Source of the DNA: Saccharothrix sp. ST-888 | GTDB taxonomy: Bacteria > Actinomycetota > Actinomycetes > Streptomycetales > Streptomycetaceae | Assembly (NCBI RefSeq): GCF_000955975.1 | Contig: NZ_JYJF01000090.1 | Coordinates: forward strand, 1 to 30,989 | Reading direction: 5' to 3' | Length of the DNA stretch: 30,989 bases | In this document: positions 8,150 to 15,391 of the stretch, piece by piece | How positions within the stretch are numbered: the first letter of the stretch is position 1 | Layout of the letters: every line of letters begins with the position of its first letter | Notes under the pieces: generated by a model | The model's input: the letters and a program-made list of their open reading frames with translations, nothing else | The model's database searches: none | Told to the model about the DNA's origin: nothing | Program-made: the position numbers and the translations under genes

Positions 8150-9061
8150 TCACCGGGACGCCAGGGACGCCACCTCGTCCGCCGTCGGGAACGACGCCTG
8201 TGCGCCCTCCCTGGTGACGGCCAGCGCCCCCACCCGTGCGGCGAAGGCCGCCGCGTCCACCAACTCCTCGCCCGCGCCGAGCCGCCAGGCCAGGGCCGCG
8301 GTGAAGGCGTCACCGGCACCGGTGGTGTCCACGGCGTCGACCTGCACGGACGGCACCCGCCGCACCGTGCCCGCGTCCGCCACCAGAGCCCCCTCCGCGC
8401 CCAGGGTGATCACCACCGAGCGCGGCCCGAGCGCGAGCAGTGCCCGCGCCCGGTCCTCGGGGGCTCCGCCCGGGTGGGCGTTCCCCAGCACCACGGCGGC
8501 CTCGTGCTCGTTGACGATCAGCGGATCACAGGCCGCGAGGACGTCGGCCGGCAGCGGCGCGGGCGGCGACGGGTTCAGCACGAGACGGGTGCCCGCAGCC
8601 AGCATCCGGACCAGCTCCGCGACGGTGCCGAGCGGGATCTCCAGCTGCGTGGACACCACCCGCGAAGCCCCCAGGAGCGGTGCCGCGTCCCGTACGTCCT
8701 GCGGAGTCAGGTGCGCGTTGGCCCCGGGCGACACCACGATGCTGTTGTCCCCGGACGGGTCGACCGTGATCAGCGCGATCCCGGTCGGCGCCCCGCCGGT
8801 GAGGACCCACGCCGTGTCGACACCGGCCCGGTCGAGCGAGTCCCGCAGGAGCCGCCCGTGCCCGTCGTCGCCGACCCGGGCGAGCAGGGCCGTGCGGGCC
8901 CCGAGGCGCGCGGCGGCGACCGCCTGGTTGGCGCCCTTGCCACCGGGGTGGACGGCCAGCTCGGAGCCGAGCACGGTCTCCCCGGCGGCCGGCCTGCGCT
9001 CGACACCGATCACCAGATCCGCGTTGGCCGATCCCACGACCAGCAGGTCGTACTCGTACAT
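8150..9061 (-). CDS. rbsK: Ribokinase
   Basis: A PfkB-family kinase of 303 residues that phosphorylates ribose to ribose 5-phosphate in the cytosol. The N-terminal VVGSANADLVIGVERRP and PGGKGANQAVAAARLG (39-54) are typical of ribokinases, as is the C-terminal DTTGAGDAF signature with its catalytic Asp. NPSPPAPLP and NEHEA in the middle match the family. It differs clearly from the adenosine kinase at the left end of the window, so the region holds two PfkB enzymes of different specificity. It is not accompanied by ribose transport or LacI-type regulator genes and appears to be transcribed alone; the start is the ATG at 9061 with GGGAGGG upstream. Confidence 0.9.
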   Translation of the reverse strand: MYEYDLLVVGSANADLVIGVERRPAAGETVLGSELAVHPGGKGANQAVAAARLGARTALLARVGDDGHGRLLRDSLDRAGVDTAWVLTGGAPTGIALITVDPSGDNSIVVSPGANAHLTPQDVRDAAPLLGASRVVSTQLEIPLGTVAELVRMLAAGTRLVLNPSPPAPLPADVLAACDPLIVNEHEAAVVLGNAHPGGAPEDRARALLALGPRSVVITLGAEGALVADAGTVRRVPSVQVDAVDTTGAGDAFTAALAWRLGAGEELVDAAAFAARVGALAVTREGAQASFPTADEVASLASR

Positions 9062-9160
9062 CGGGTGTCTCCCTCCCCTCCGGGACCGCTGCCCCGGACC
9101 TCTGAACGCCCCTCAGGACCGGGCTGTCCGAAGCTCGCCACGTTAGCCGAGGTCACGACT

Positions 9161-9220
9161 TTCACCGGCACCTTCACCGGCACCTTCACCGGCACCTGCA
9201 CTGGCGCCTGCACCAGCGGC
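9161..9220. repeat. 12-base tandem repeat
   Basis: Three perfect copies of TTCACCGGCACC (9161-9196) are followed by two degenerate copies (TGCACTGGCGCC, TGCACCAGCGGC). The array fills part of the gap between the ribokinase start and the phosphatase stop, upstream of both the ribokinase promoter and the end of the phosphatase gene. On the minus strand it is in phase with the phosphatase frame beyond its stop codon, where it would read as Pro-Val-Lys-Val units. Confidence 0.85.
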
Positions 9221-9234
9221 GGGACTGCGCGGGG

Positions 9235-11967
9235 TCAGTCCCACGGGCCAGGTCCGCTCGCGGCGTCCGGCAGCAGGGACTGCTCGGTCCAGATGACCTT
9301 GCCCCGGGCCGCGTAGCGGGTGCCCCAGCGGTCGGCGAACTGGGCGACCAGGAACAGCCCGCGGCCGCCCTCGTCCGTGCTGGAGGCGTACCGCAGGTGG
9401 GGTGAGGTGCTGCTCGCGTCGGAGACCTCGCAGGTCAGACAGCGATCGCAGAGCAGCCGGACGGTGATGGGCTGGGTGCCGTAGCGGATGGCGTTGGTGA
9501 TCAGCTCGCTGAGGATCAGCTCGGTGATGAACGCGATGTCCTCCAGCCCCCAGTCGGCCAGTTGACGGGAGCACTCCGAGCGGATGCGGGAGACGGCCGC
9601 GGGGTCGGAGGGCACCTCCCACTGGGCGACCTGCTGCGGGGGGAGCAGGCGGGTGCGGGCGACCAGCAGCGCGATGTCGTCGGTCGGGTGCGGGGGCAGC
9701 AGGGCGTCGAGGACGTCGTCGCAGGTCTGCTCGGGGGTGCGGTCGGGGCGCTCCAGCACCGCGAGCAGGAACTGGGTCCCGGCGTCGATGTCGCGGAAGC
9801 GGTCGTGGACGAGTCCGTTGGTGTAGAAGACGATCCGGGTGTCCTGGGGGAGTTCGAGCTCGATCGCCTCGTAGGGCATGGTGGCCAGACCCAGGGGCGG
9901 GTTCTCCGGTACCTCGGGGAAGCGGGTGGTGCCGTCGGGAGCGACGATCACGGGTGGCGGATGGCCGGCGCTGGCCACGGTGCAGCTCCCGGTGACGGGG
10001 TCGTAGATCGCGTACAGGCAGGTGGCTCCGGTGATCGTGCCGCCGTTGTTCCCGACGGTGTCGTCCCGGTCGATGGTGGTGACGAGTTCGTCGAGGTGGC
10101 CCAGCAGCTCGTCGGGTGCCAGGTCCAGGCTGGAGAAGTTGTGGACCGCGGTGCGCAGCCGGCCCATGGTGGCGGCGGCGTGCAGTCCGTGGCCGACGAC
10201 GTCGCCGACCACCAGCGCCACCCGTGCGCCGGGCAGCGGGATGATGTCGAACCAGTCGCCGCCGACCCCGGCCTGCGCCGGCAGGTACCGGTAGGCGGCC
10301 TCCAGCGCGTTCTGCTCCGGCAGGCGCCGGGGCAGCAGGCTGCGCTGCAGGGTCACGGCGACGGCGTGTTCGAGGGTGTAGCGCCGGGCGTTGTCGATGC
10401 AGACCGCCGCGCCGGCCACCAGCTCCTCGGCGAACGAGAGGTCCTCGTCGGTGAAGGGCTTGGAGATCCGTCCGCGCCAGAAGTTGGCGATCCCCAGCGT
10501 GACGCCACGCGCACGCATCGGGACCGTGATCAGCGAGTGGGCACCGAGGGCGAGGATGCCCGCGGCCCGCTCCGGGTCCTGCACCCGCCAGCTGTCGCCG
10601 GTGGACAGGTCGGCCACCAGGGCCGCCCGGCCGCTCGCCAGGCTCAGGGCCTGCGCTGCGCTGGGGTCCCACTCGATGCGCTCGCCCACCCGGTAGAGCG
10701 GCCGGTTGCCCTCGATGCCGAGCGAGGCCGTGCGGCGCATCGGAGTGAGCGGGTCCGGGCCGGGTTCCGCACCGTTCAGGACCGGCTCCAGCAGATCGAC
10801 CGTGGTGATGTCCGCGAACCGGGGGACGGCCACCTCGGCCAGTTCCCGCGCGGTGCGCTCGACGTCCAGGGTGGTGCCGATCCGGGTCCCCGCCTCGTAG
10901 AGCAGCCGCAGCCGCTCCCGTGCCACCTGCGCCACTCCCGCGACGGCCCGCAGCTCGGTGGTGTCCCGCAGGGTCGCCACCCAGCTGGGCGGCCCTCCGA
11001 AGGCACTGGTGGGCCTTCTGTTGACCGCGAGCAGCTGGTCGCCGACGGGATGGATCTCGTCCGCGGCGGAGCGGCCCGAGGTCAGCAGCTCGGCAACGGC
11101 CGGGTCCAGGCCCAGGGCGTCGACGCGCCGGTGTTCCGCGTCCGGGGGAAGGGTGAGCAGGCGCCGGGCCTCGTCGTTCGCGAGCAGCAGCACCCCGCCG
11201 CCGTCGGTGATGAGGACACCCTCCCGGACGGCGTGCAGCACCGCGTCGTGGTGCTCGAACATGCGGGTGATCCCGGCCGGCCCCAGGCCGTGCGTCTGGC
11301 GCCGAAGCCGCCTGCTCATCAGCGCCGCCCCGGCCGTGGCCAGCAGCAGGGCCGGCGCGGCGGAGCCGAGCAGCAGCGGCAGCCGGCGGTCGACCGTGCC
11401 CGCCACGTCCCCGGTCGTGATCCCGGTGGTGACCATGCCGGCGAGCTTCCCGGTGGGGTCGGTGACCGGGACGATGGCCCGGACCGCTTCGCCCAGGCTT
11501 CCCCGGTAGTCCTCGGTGAACGCCTCCCCGGCGGCCGCCCGCGCGATGTCACCGTCGGCGCGCTTGCCGATGAGACCCGGCTGCGGGTCGGTGTACCGGA
11601 TGCCCTCGGGGGACAGCACCGAGACGAAGTCGAGGCCGGCCTCCGTGCGGATCTTCTCGGCCGGCGCCTGGAGCAGCGCGGTCGGGTCGGGGGCCCGCAG
11701 TGCCTGCACCATCCCGGGACTGTTCGCGAGGGCCTGGGCGGCGGCGAGCGAACGGTCGCCGGCGTCGAGGCGGGTGCTGGTCTGTGCCTGGACCACGAGT
11801 GCGGCCGCCGTCGCGGCCACCAGCAGGACCACCACCGCAAACTGCCACAGGAACATCTGCCCGGCGACGCTTCCCACCCCGAACCAGGACCGCCGCCCCG
11901 GCTCGCGCGATGGCCGTGGGCCTTCCCCCCGGGGTCCGACGTGCTGTCCGTCACCGCCGATTCGCAT
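9235..11967 (-). CDS. Membrane sensor PP2C phosphatase with PAS, GAF, SpoIIE and ATPase domains
   Basis: A 910-residue partner-switching regulator of the kind abundant in streptomycetes. Order of parts: TM helix about 37-60, an extracellular sensor of about 140 residues, TM helix about 196-217, PAS domain about 240-335, GAF domain about 365-530, SpoIIE/PP2C phosphatase about 560-760, and a HATPase anti-sigma-kinase-like domain about 775-900. Metal-binding motifs GGDWFD (569-574) and GDVVGHG (588-594) are intact. The N-box ELITNAIRYG and EGGRGLFLV are present in the ATPase part. Such proteins dephosphorylate anti-sigma-factor antagonists (STAS proteins) in response to a signal; having phosphatase and kinase-like modules in one chain suggests bidirectional control. 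The partner is not in the window. The extracellular part resembles a Cache-type ligand sensor. Confidence 0.87.
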   Translation of the reverse strand: MRIGGDGQHVGPRGEGPRPSREPGRRSWFGVGSVAGQMFLWQFAVVVLLVAATAAALVVQAQTSTRLDAGDRSLAAAQALANSPGMVQALRAPDPTALLQAPAEKIRTEAGLDFVSVLSPEGIRYTDPQPGLIGKRADGDIARAAAGEAFTEDYRGSLGEAVRAIVPVTDPTGKLAGMVTTGITTGDVAGTVDRRLPLLLGSAAPALLLATAGAALMSRRLRRQTHGLGPAGITRMFEHHDAVLHAVREGVLITDGGGVLLLANDEARRLLTLPPDAEHRRVDALGLDPAVAELLTSGRSAADEIHPVGDQLLAVNRRPTSAFGGPPSWVATLRDTTELRAVAGVAQVARERLRLLYEAGTRIGTTLDVERTARELAEVAVPRFADITTVDLLEPVLNGAEPGPDPLTPMRRTASLGIEGNRPLYRVGERIEWDPSAAQALSLASGRAALVADLSTGDSWRVQDPERAAGILALGAHSLITVPMRARGVTLGIANFWRGRISKPFTDEDLSFAEELVAGAAVCIDNARRYTLEHAVAVTLQRSLLPRRLPEQNALEAAYRYLPAQAGVGGDWFDIIPLPGARVALVVGDVVGHGLHAAATMGRLRTAVHNFSSLDLAPDELLGHLDELVTTIDRDDTVGNNGGTITGATCLYAIYDPVTGSCTVASAGHPPPVIVAPDGTTRFPEVPENPPLGLATMPYEAIELELPQDTRIVFYTNGLVHDRFRDIDAGTQFLLAVLERPDRTPEQTCDDVLDALLPPHPTDDIALLVARTRLLPPQQVAQWEVPSDPAAVSRIRSECSRQLADWGLEDIAFITELILSELITNAIRYGTQPITVRLLCDRCLTCEVSDASSTSPHLRYASSTDEGGRGLFLVAQFADRWGTRYAARGKVIWTEQSLLPDAASGPGPWD

Positions 11968-12092
11968 GCTGGACTTCCCACCTTCGTTGATGGAACGTCA
12001 GAACTACAGCACATGATCAAGCCCGCGATCCGGAAGCCGGACAGGACACGGCGGACGGCGCGCTGTTCGACGCCCGGGCGCCGCGCCCGGGG

Positions 12093-12542
12093 CTACGCCC
12101 GGTCGACCGGGTAGCGGAACGCGCCGGGCGGCACGGCGAGGCCGGGCAGCCAGGTCCCGAGGACCAGCGTCGACGGGTGGAACATCGGGCCGGGCAGCGC
12201 CTCGACCGGGAAGCGCTCCCAGCCCGCGCAGGCGTGCGGCTCGGTGACGTACGCGGGGACGTCGGTCGGCGGGGCCAGCACGGCGGCGGTCAGCCGGGGG
12301 CGGCCGAGCTGGTGGTCCAGCAGGACCGCGAGCACGCGCATCTGCTCCGGGGGCAGCACGATCCCGGTCTCCTCGGCCAGCTCCCGGGCGGCGGCCTGCT
12401 CGAAGGACTCCCCGGGCTGGTCCACCTTGCCGCCGGGCAGGCTCCAGGTCGGCGTCTCACCTGCGGTGATCCGCCGACCGAGGAGGACCCGGCCGTCGGC
12501 GGTGGGGACGATCACACCTGCCCCGAGCATGGGTGCTGTCAT
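12093..12542 (-). CDS. NUDIX hydrolase (MutT-like)
   Basis: A NUDIX protein of 149 residues. The box is complete: GGKVDQPGESFEQAAARELAEETGI fits G-x5-E-x7-REUxEExGU. GAGVIVPTADGRVLLGRR at the N-terminus and TWSLPGG just before the box resemble MutT and nucleotide-cleaning enzymes. The ATG at 12542 is chosen because AAGGGGA lies 9 bases upstream; an open frame extends a further 90 codons but is low-complexity non-coding sequence. It is the second NUDIX gene in the window and is unlike the first outside the box. It lies alone between the phosphatase and the SDR, all on the minus strand, with a short tandem repeat upstream. The substrate is unknown. Confidence 0.85.
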   Translation of the reverse strand: MTAPMLGAGVIVPTADGRVLLGRRITAGETPTWSLPGGKVDQPGESFEQAAARELAEETGIVLPPEQMRVLAVLLDHQLGRPRLTAAVLAPPTDVPAYVTEPHACAGWERFPVEALPGPMFHPSTLVLGTWLPGLAVPPGAFRYPVDRA

Positions 12543-12567
12543 CGTTCCCGTCCCCTTTTCTGGTTGC

Positions 12568-12623
12568 GATTCCCTGGTGGCAGTTCCCCGACTGCCGTTC
12601 CCCGACTGCCGTTCCCCGGCTGT
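12568..12623. repeat. 14-base tandem repeat upstream of NUDIX gene
   Basis: Three near-identical units of the form CGTTCCCCGACTGC (12582-12595, 12596-12609, 12610-12623) are preceded by a more diverged fourth (GATTCCCTGGTGG). The array lies in the 130-base gap between the SDR stop and the NUDIX start, so it probably sits in the promoter or leader of the NUDIX gene. Confidence 0.8.
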
Positions 12624-12675
12624 CGACGGGCGGAGCCCGCTGCGGCTGCCGAGGGGTGAACCTGCCGCGGTGCGC

Positions 12676-14205
12676 CTACCAGGCGGCCTTGGCGTAGTCC
12701 TTGAGGAAGCAGCCGTAGAGGTCCTCGCCGAGTTCGCCGCGGACGATCGGGTCGTAGACCCGGGCCGCGCCGTCCACCAGGTCGAGCGGGGCGTGGAAGC
12801 CCTCCTCGGCAAGGCGGATCTTGTCCGGGTGCGGACGCTCGTCGGTGATCCAGCCGGTGTCGACGGCGGTCATCAGGATGCCGTCGTTCTCCAGCATCTC
12901 GTCCGCGCTGGTGCGGGTGAGCATGTTCAGCGCGGCCTTGGCCATGTTGGTGTGCGGGTGGCCGGCGCCCTTGTAGCCGCGGGCGAAGACGCCCTCCATG
13001 GCGGACACGTTCACCACGTACTTGCGGCGGGCCGGGGAGGCGGCCATCGCCGGGCGCAGTCGGCTGATCAGGATGAACGGCGCGGTGGAGTTGCAGAGCT
13101 GGACCTCCAGCAGCTCCACCGGGTCGACCTCGGAGACCGTCTGGATCCAGCTGTTGGTCGCGGCGAGATCCGGGACCAGGCCCCCCGCGTCGATCGCGGT
13201 GCCGGCCTCGATCCGGGCGGGCGAGGCGGAGCCGCTGACCAGCGCGAGGCCGGTGACCTCCGCCGGGGTGAGCCGGTCGGTGGAGTCGGTGGACTGGCCG
13301 GGCAGGGCGCGCAGGTCGACACCGCCGCTGCCGAAGCGGCCGATCACGGTGGACGTCGGCAGCTCACCGGCCGGGAGCGGCGCGGACTCGGCCGCCACCA
13401 GCTCGCGGTAGGCCCCGGGGGAGCGGCGGACGGTCTGCGCCGCGTTGTTGATCAGGATGTCCAGCGGGCCGTCGGCCGCGACCTCGTCCGCCAGGGCCAC
13501 GACCTGGGCCGGGTCGCGGAGGTCGATTCCGATGATCTTGAGCCGGTGCAGCCAGTCCGCGCTGTCCGGCATCGCGGTGAAGCGGCGGATCGCGTCGTTC
13601 GGGAAGCGGGTGGTGATGGTGGTGTGCGCGCCGTCGCGGAGCAGCATCAGCGCGATGTACATGCCGATCTTCGCCCGGCCGCCGGTGAGCAGCGCGCGGC
13701 GCCCGGTCAGGTCGGTACGGGCGTTGCGGCGCTGGTGGTTGAGCGCGGCGCAGGTCCGGCAGAGCTGGTGGTAGAAGGCGTCGACCTCGACGTACCGGCC
13801 CTTGCAGGTGTAGCAGCTGCGCGGGCGCTCGAGTATCCCGGCGATCTCGGTCGTGGTGACGGTGCTGAGGCCCATCACGCCCCGGGTCTCGTCGTCGATC
13901 CTGCCGGGTGCGCCGGTGGCGGTCCGGGCGGTGACGGCCCGGTCGTTGGCCGTCTTGCGGGCCCGGGTCTCCTGGCGGCGGCGCTGCTTGAGCGTGCGGA
14001 AGAGGCCGCCGACGGCCTGCCGGACGGTGATCGCGTCCGGGTGGTCCACGTGCAGCTCGTCGAGCTCGGCGAGCACCTTGAGGCAGAGTTCGAGCCGCTC
14101 GGGGTCGATGCCGGGGCCGAAGTCGATCTCCTCCTGCTCGCCCGGTACCCCTACTGCCTGCTCGTCTGCCTGTTGGTCCGCCTGCATGGCCGCGCCCGCC
14201 GTCAT
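12676..14205 (-). CDS. Zinc-ribbon short-chain dehydrogenase-like protein with altered active site
   Basis: A 509-residue protein with a C-terminal Rossmann/SDR domain. Residues 1-125 are helical and charged. A Cys4 zinc-ribbon-like motif follows: C131-x2-C134-x14-C149-x2-C152. The dinucleotide-binding loop TGGRAKIG is at 174-181 and NNAA at 253-256. The normal SDR has about 45 residues between NNAG and the catalytic Ser; here there are about 145, with an insertion of roughly 100 residues rich in Ser, Gly and Thr. The catalytic YxxxK is replaced by T419-NMA-K423, while S401 is retained. So the reductase chemistry of ordinary SDRs is doubtful. No close neighbour suggests a substrate. Start is ATG 14205; the ribosome-binding site is weak. 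Confidence 0.82.
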   Translation of the reverse strand: MTAGAAMQADQQADEQAVGVPGEQEEIDFGPGIDPERLELCLKVLAELDELHVDHPDAITVRQAVGGLFRTLKQRRRQETRARKTANDRAVTARTATGAPGRIDDETRGVMGLSTVTTTEIAGILERPRSCYTCKGRYVEVDAFYHQLCRTCAALNHQRRNARTDLTGRRALLTGGRAKIGMYIALMLLRDGAHTTITTRFPNDAIRRFTAMPDSADWLHRLKIIGIDLRDPAQVVALADEVAADGPLDILINNAAQTVRRSPGAYRELVAAESAPLPAGELPTSTVIGRFGSGGVDLRALPGQSTDSTDRLTPAEVTGLALVSGSASPARIEAGTAIDAGGLVPDLAATNSWIQTVSEVDPVELLEVQLCNSTAPFILISRLRPAMAASPARRKYVVNVSAMEGVFARGYKGAGHPHTNMAKAALNMLTRTSADEMLENDGILMTAVDTGWITDERPHPDKIRLAEEGFHAPLDLVDGAARVYDPIVRGELGEDLYGCFLKDYAKAAW

Positions 14206-14317
14206 CCCTGCCTACTGCTTCCCGCTCGTCCTGCCCGTATCAGCCGTACCGGCGAACTCTACGTGAGAGCCCGGCGGCGGGGCGAAAGTCGATTGAGATG
14301 TAACGGATGCATACGGC

Positions 14318-14346
14318 TTGCAGCACTTACGGATCGTGGCTAGATT
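14318..14346 (+). promoter_or_regulatory. HrdB-type promoter of the methyltransferase gene
   Basis: TTGCAG at 14318-14323 and TAGATT at 14341-14346 are separated by exactly 17 bases and match the streptomycete housekeeping consensus (TTGACx, TAGRWT). The region is strikingly A+T-rich compared with its surroundings. Transcription would begin near 14353, inside the inverted repeat that follows. Confidence 0.7.
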
Positions 14347-14383
14347 GGTAATAGGTCTTCTAGGTATAAACCTATTACCGATC
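14343..14383. promoter_or_regulatory. Inverted-repeat operator overlapping the promoter
   Basis: GATTGGTAATAGGT (14343-14356) and ACCTATTACCGATC (14370-14383) form a 14-bp inverted repeat with one mismatch around a 13-base centre. A second, shorter palindrome TAGGT-ATAA-ACCTA lies within it (14361-14374). It covers the -10 box and predicted start site, ending 15 bases before the methyltransferase start codon. This suggests a repressor site; a hairpin in the leader is the alternative. No regulator gene is adjacent. Confidence 0.62.
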
Positions 14384-14398
14384 TGTGGGGAGTGGGGC

Positions 14399-15160
14399 AT
14401 GACCGTCAGCGTCGATGTACAGCACTGGAACGCCTGGCAGCGCAGCTGGGACCGCCAGCAGGCGTGGTACCTGCCCGACCGCGAGGAGCGCTTCCAGGCG
14501 ATGCTCGACGTGGTCGAGGCCGTCGCCGGACCCGAACCGCGCGTCCTCGACCTCGCCTGCGGCACCGGGAGCATCAGCGAACGGCTGCTCGCCCGCCTGC
14601 CGGGCGCCGTGAGCGTCGGCGTCGACCTCGACCCGGCACTGCTCGCCATCGCCCGCGGGCACTTCGCCGCCGAACCCCGGCTCACCCTGGTCGCCGCCGA
14701 CCTCACCGACCCCCACTGGGCCGACCGACTCCCGCCCGACCCGTTCGACGCGGTGGTCACCGCCACCGCCCTGCACTGGCTGCCGGCCGATTCGTTGCTG
14801 CGCCTCTACCGCGACCTCGCCGGCCTGCTCCGCCCCGGTGGTGTCCTCCTCAACGCCGACCACGCCCCCGACCCCGGCATCCCCGCGCTGAACGCCGCCG
14901 ACGAGGCGTTCCAGCGCCGCCGCCAGGAGCGCGAGCGGGCGGAGGGCGTGCTCGACTGGGCCGAGTGGTGGGAGTCCGCCTCGGCCGACCCGCTGCTGGC
15001 GGAGCAGGTCGCCGCCCGTCGGGCCATCTACGGCTCCCACACCGATGCCGAGAGCCGCTCCGCCGACTGGCACGTGGCCCGCCTGCGGGAGTCCGGCTTC
15101 GCCGAGGCCGGGGTCGTCTGGCGGAACGTCAGCGACGCGACGGTGGCGGCGATCCGGTAG
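14399..15160 (+). CDS. SAM-dependent class I methyltransferase
   Basis: A class I methyltransferase of 253 residues. The SAM-binding motif I is VLDLACGTGS (49-58), followed by the acidic loop GVDLDP (about 75-80), then AADLTDPHW and FDAVVTATALHWLP (motifs II-III), and LLRPGGVLLNADH. The middle is charged (AFQRRRQERERAEGVLDWAEWW), probably part of a substrate lid. The start ATG at 14399 follows GGGGAGTGGGG and is placed just after the promoter and operator described above; the frame is open 81 bases upstream but that region is the promoter. The gene is divergent from the zinc-ribbon SDR and seems to be transcribed alone. The methyl acceptor is not known; the fold fits small molecules. Confidence 0.85.
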   Translation: MTVSVDVQHWNAWQRSWDRQQAWYLPDREERFQAMLDVVEAVAGPEPRVLDLACGTGSISERLLARLPGAVSVGVDLDPALLAIARGHFAAEPRLTLVAADLTDPHWADRLPPDPFDAVVTATALHWLPADSLLRLYRDLAGLLRPGGVLLNADHAPDPGIPALNAADEAFQRRRQERERAEGVLDWAEWWESASADPLLAEQVAARRAIYGSHTDAESRSADWHVARLRESGFAEAGVVWRNVSDATVAAIR

Positions 15161-15280
15161 CCGACCGGGTGGCCGGGGCTCTCAATCCTGCCGTGCGGTA
15201 GTGGAGTTGCCGTCCGTCCCGGCCCCCGGTCTCCCCGGTGCTGATCCGGACGGTGGTGCGCGGTGAGCGATGAGTGAACA

Positions 15281-15310
15281 CCCGGTGGTTCCCGGTAATT
15301 CCCGGTGGTT
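15281..15310. repeat. 10-base tandem repeat upstream of the phospholipase-like gene
   Basis: Three consecutive 10-base units, CCCGGTGGTT, CCCGGTAATT and CCCGGTGGTT, lie about 80 bases before the PI-PLC-like gene. The spacing is one helical turn, so the units would face the same side of the DNA. A fourth start, CCGGTGCGAC, is degenerate. It may be a regulator-binding array or a slippage product. Confidence 0.75.
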
Positions 15311-15391
15311 CCGGTGCGACAGGTCTGGGCGGGAGCCCCGATGTTCGGTAGAACTGCCCATGGTTGTCGACGCCGGATGGGTGGAGGGCAC

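Noticed and set aside
9010..9213. Small gene with PVKV repeats on the minus strand
   Set aside because: It overlaps the rbsK start and is explained by the 12-base repeat; no ribosome-binding site.
9161..9220. CRISPR array
   Set aside because: The units are contiguous 12-mers without spacers and there are no cas genes.
9562..12114. 850-codon plus-strand frame opposite the phosphatase
   Set aside because: An antisense artefact: composition is unlike protein and no family motif is seen, while the minus-strand frame has complete SpoIIE motifs.
12093..12812. NUDIX start at 12812
   Set aside because: The extra 90 residues are repeats and low-complexity sequence; a good ribosome-binding site precedes ATG 12542.
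12244..14343. 699-codon plus-strand frame opposite the SDR and NUDIX genes
   Set aside because: It spans two real genes and their gap, and has no recognisable domain.
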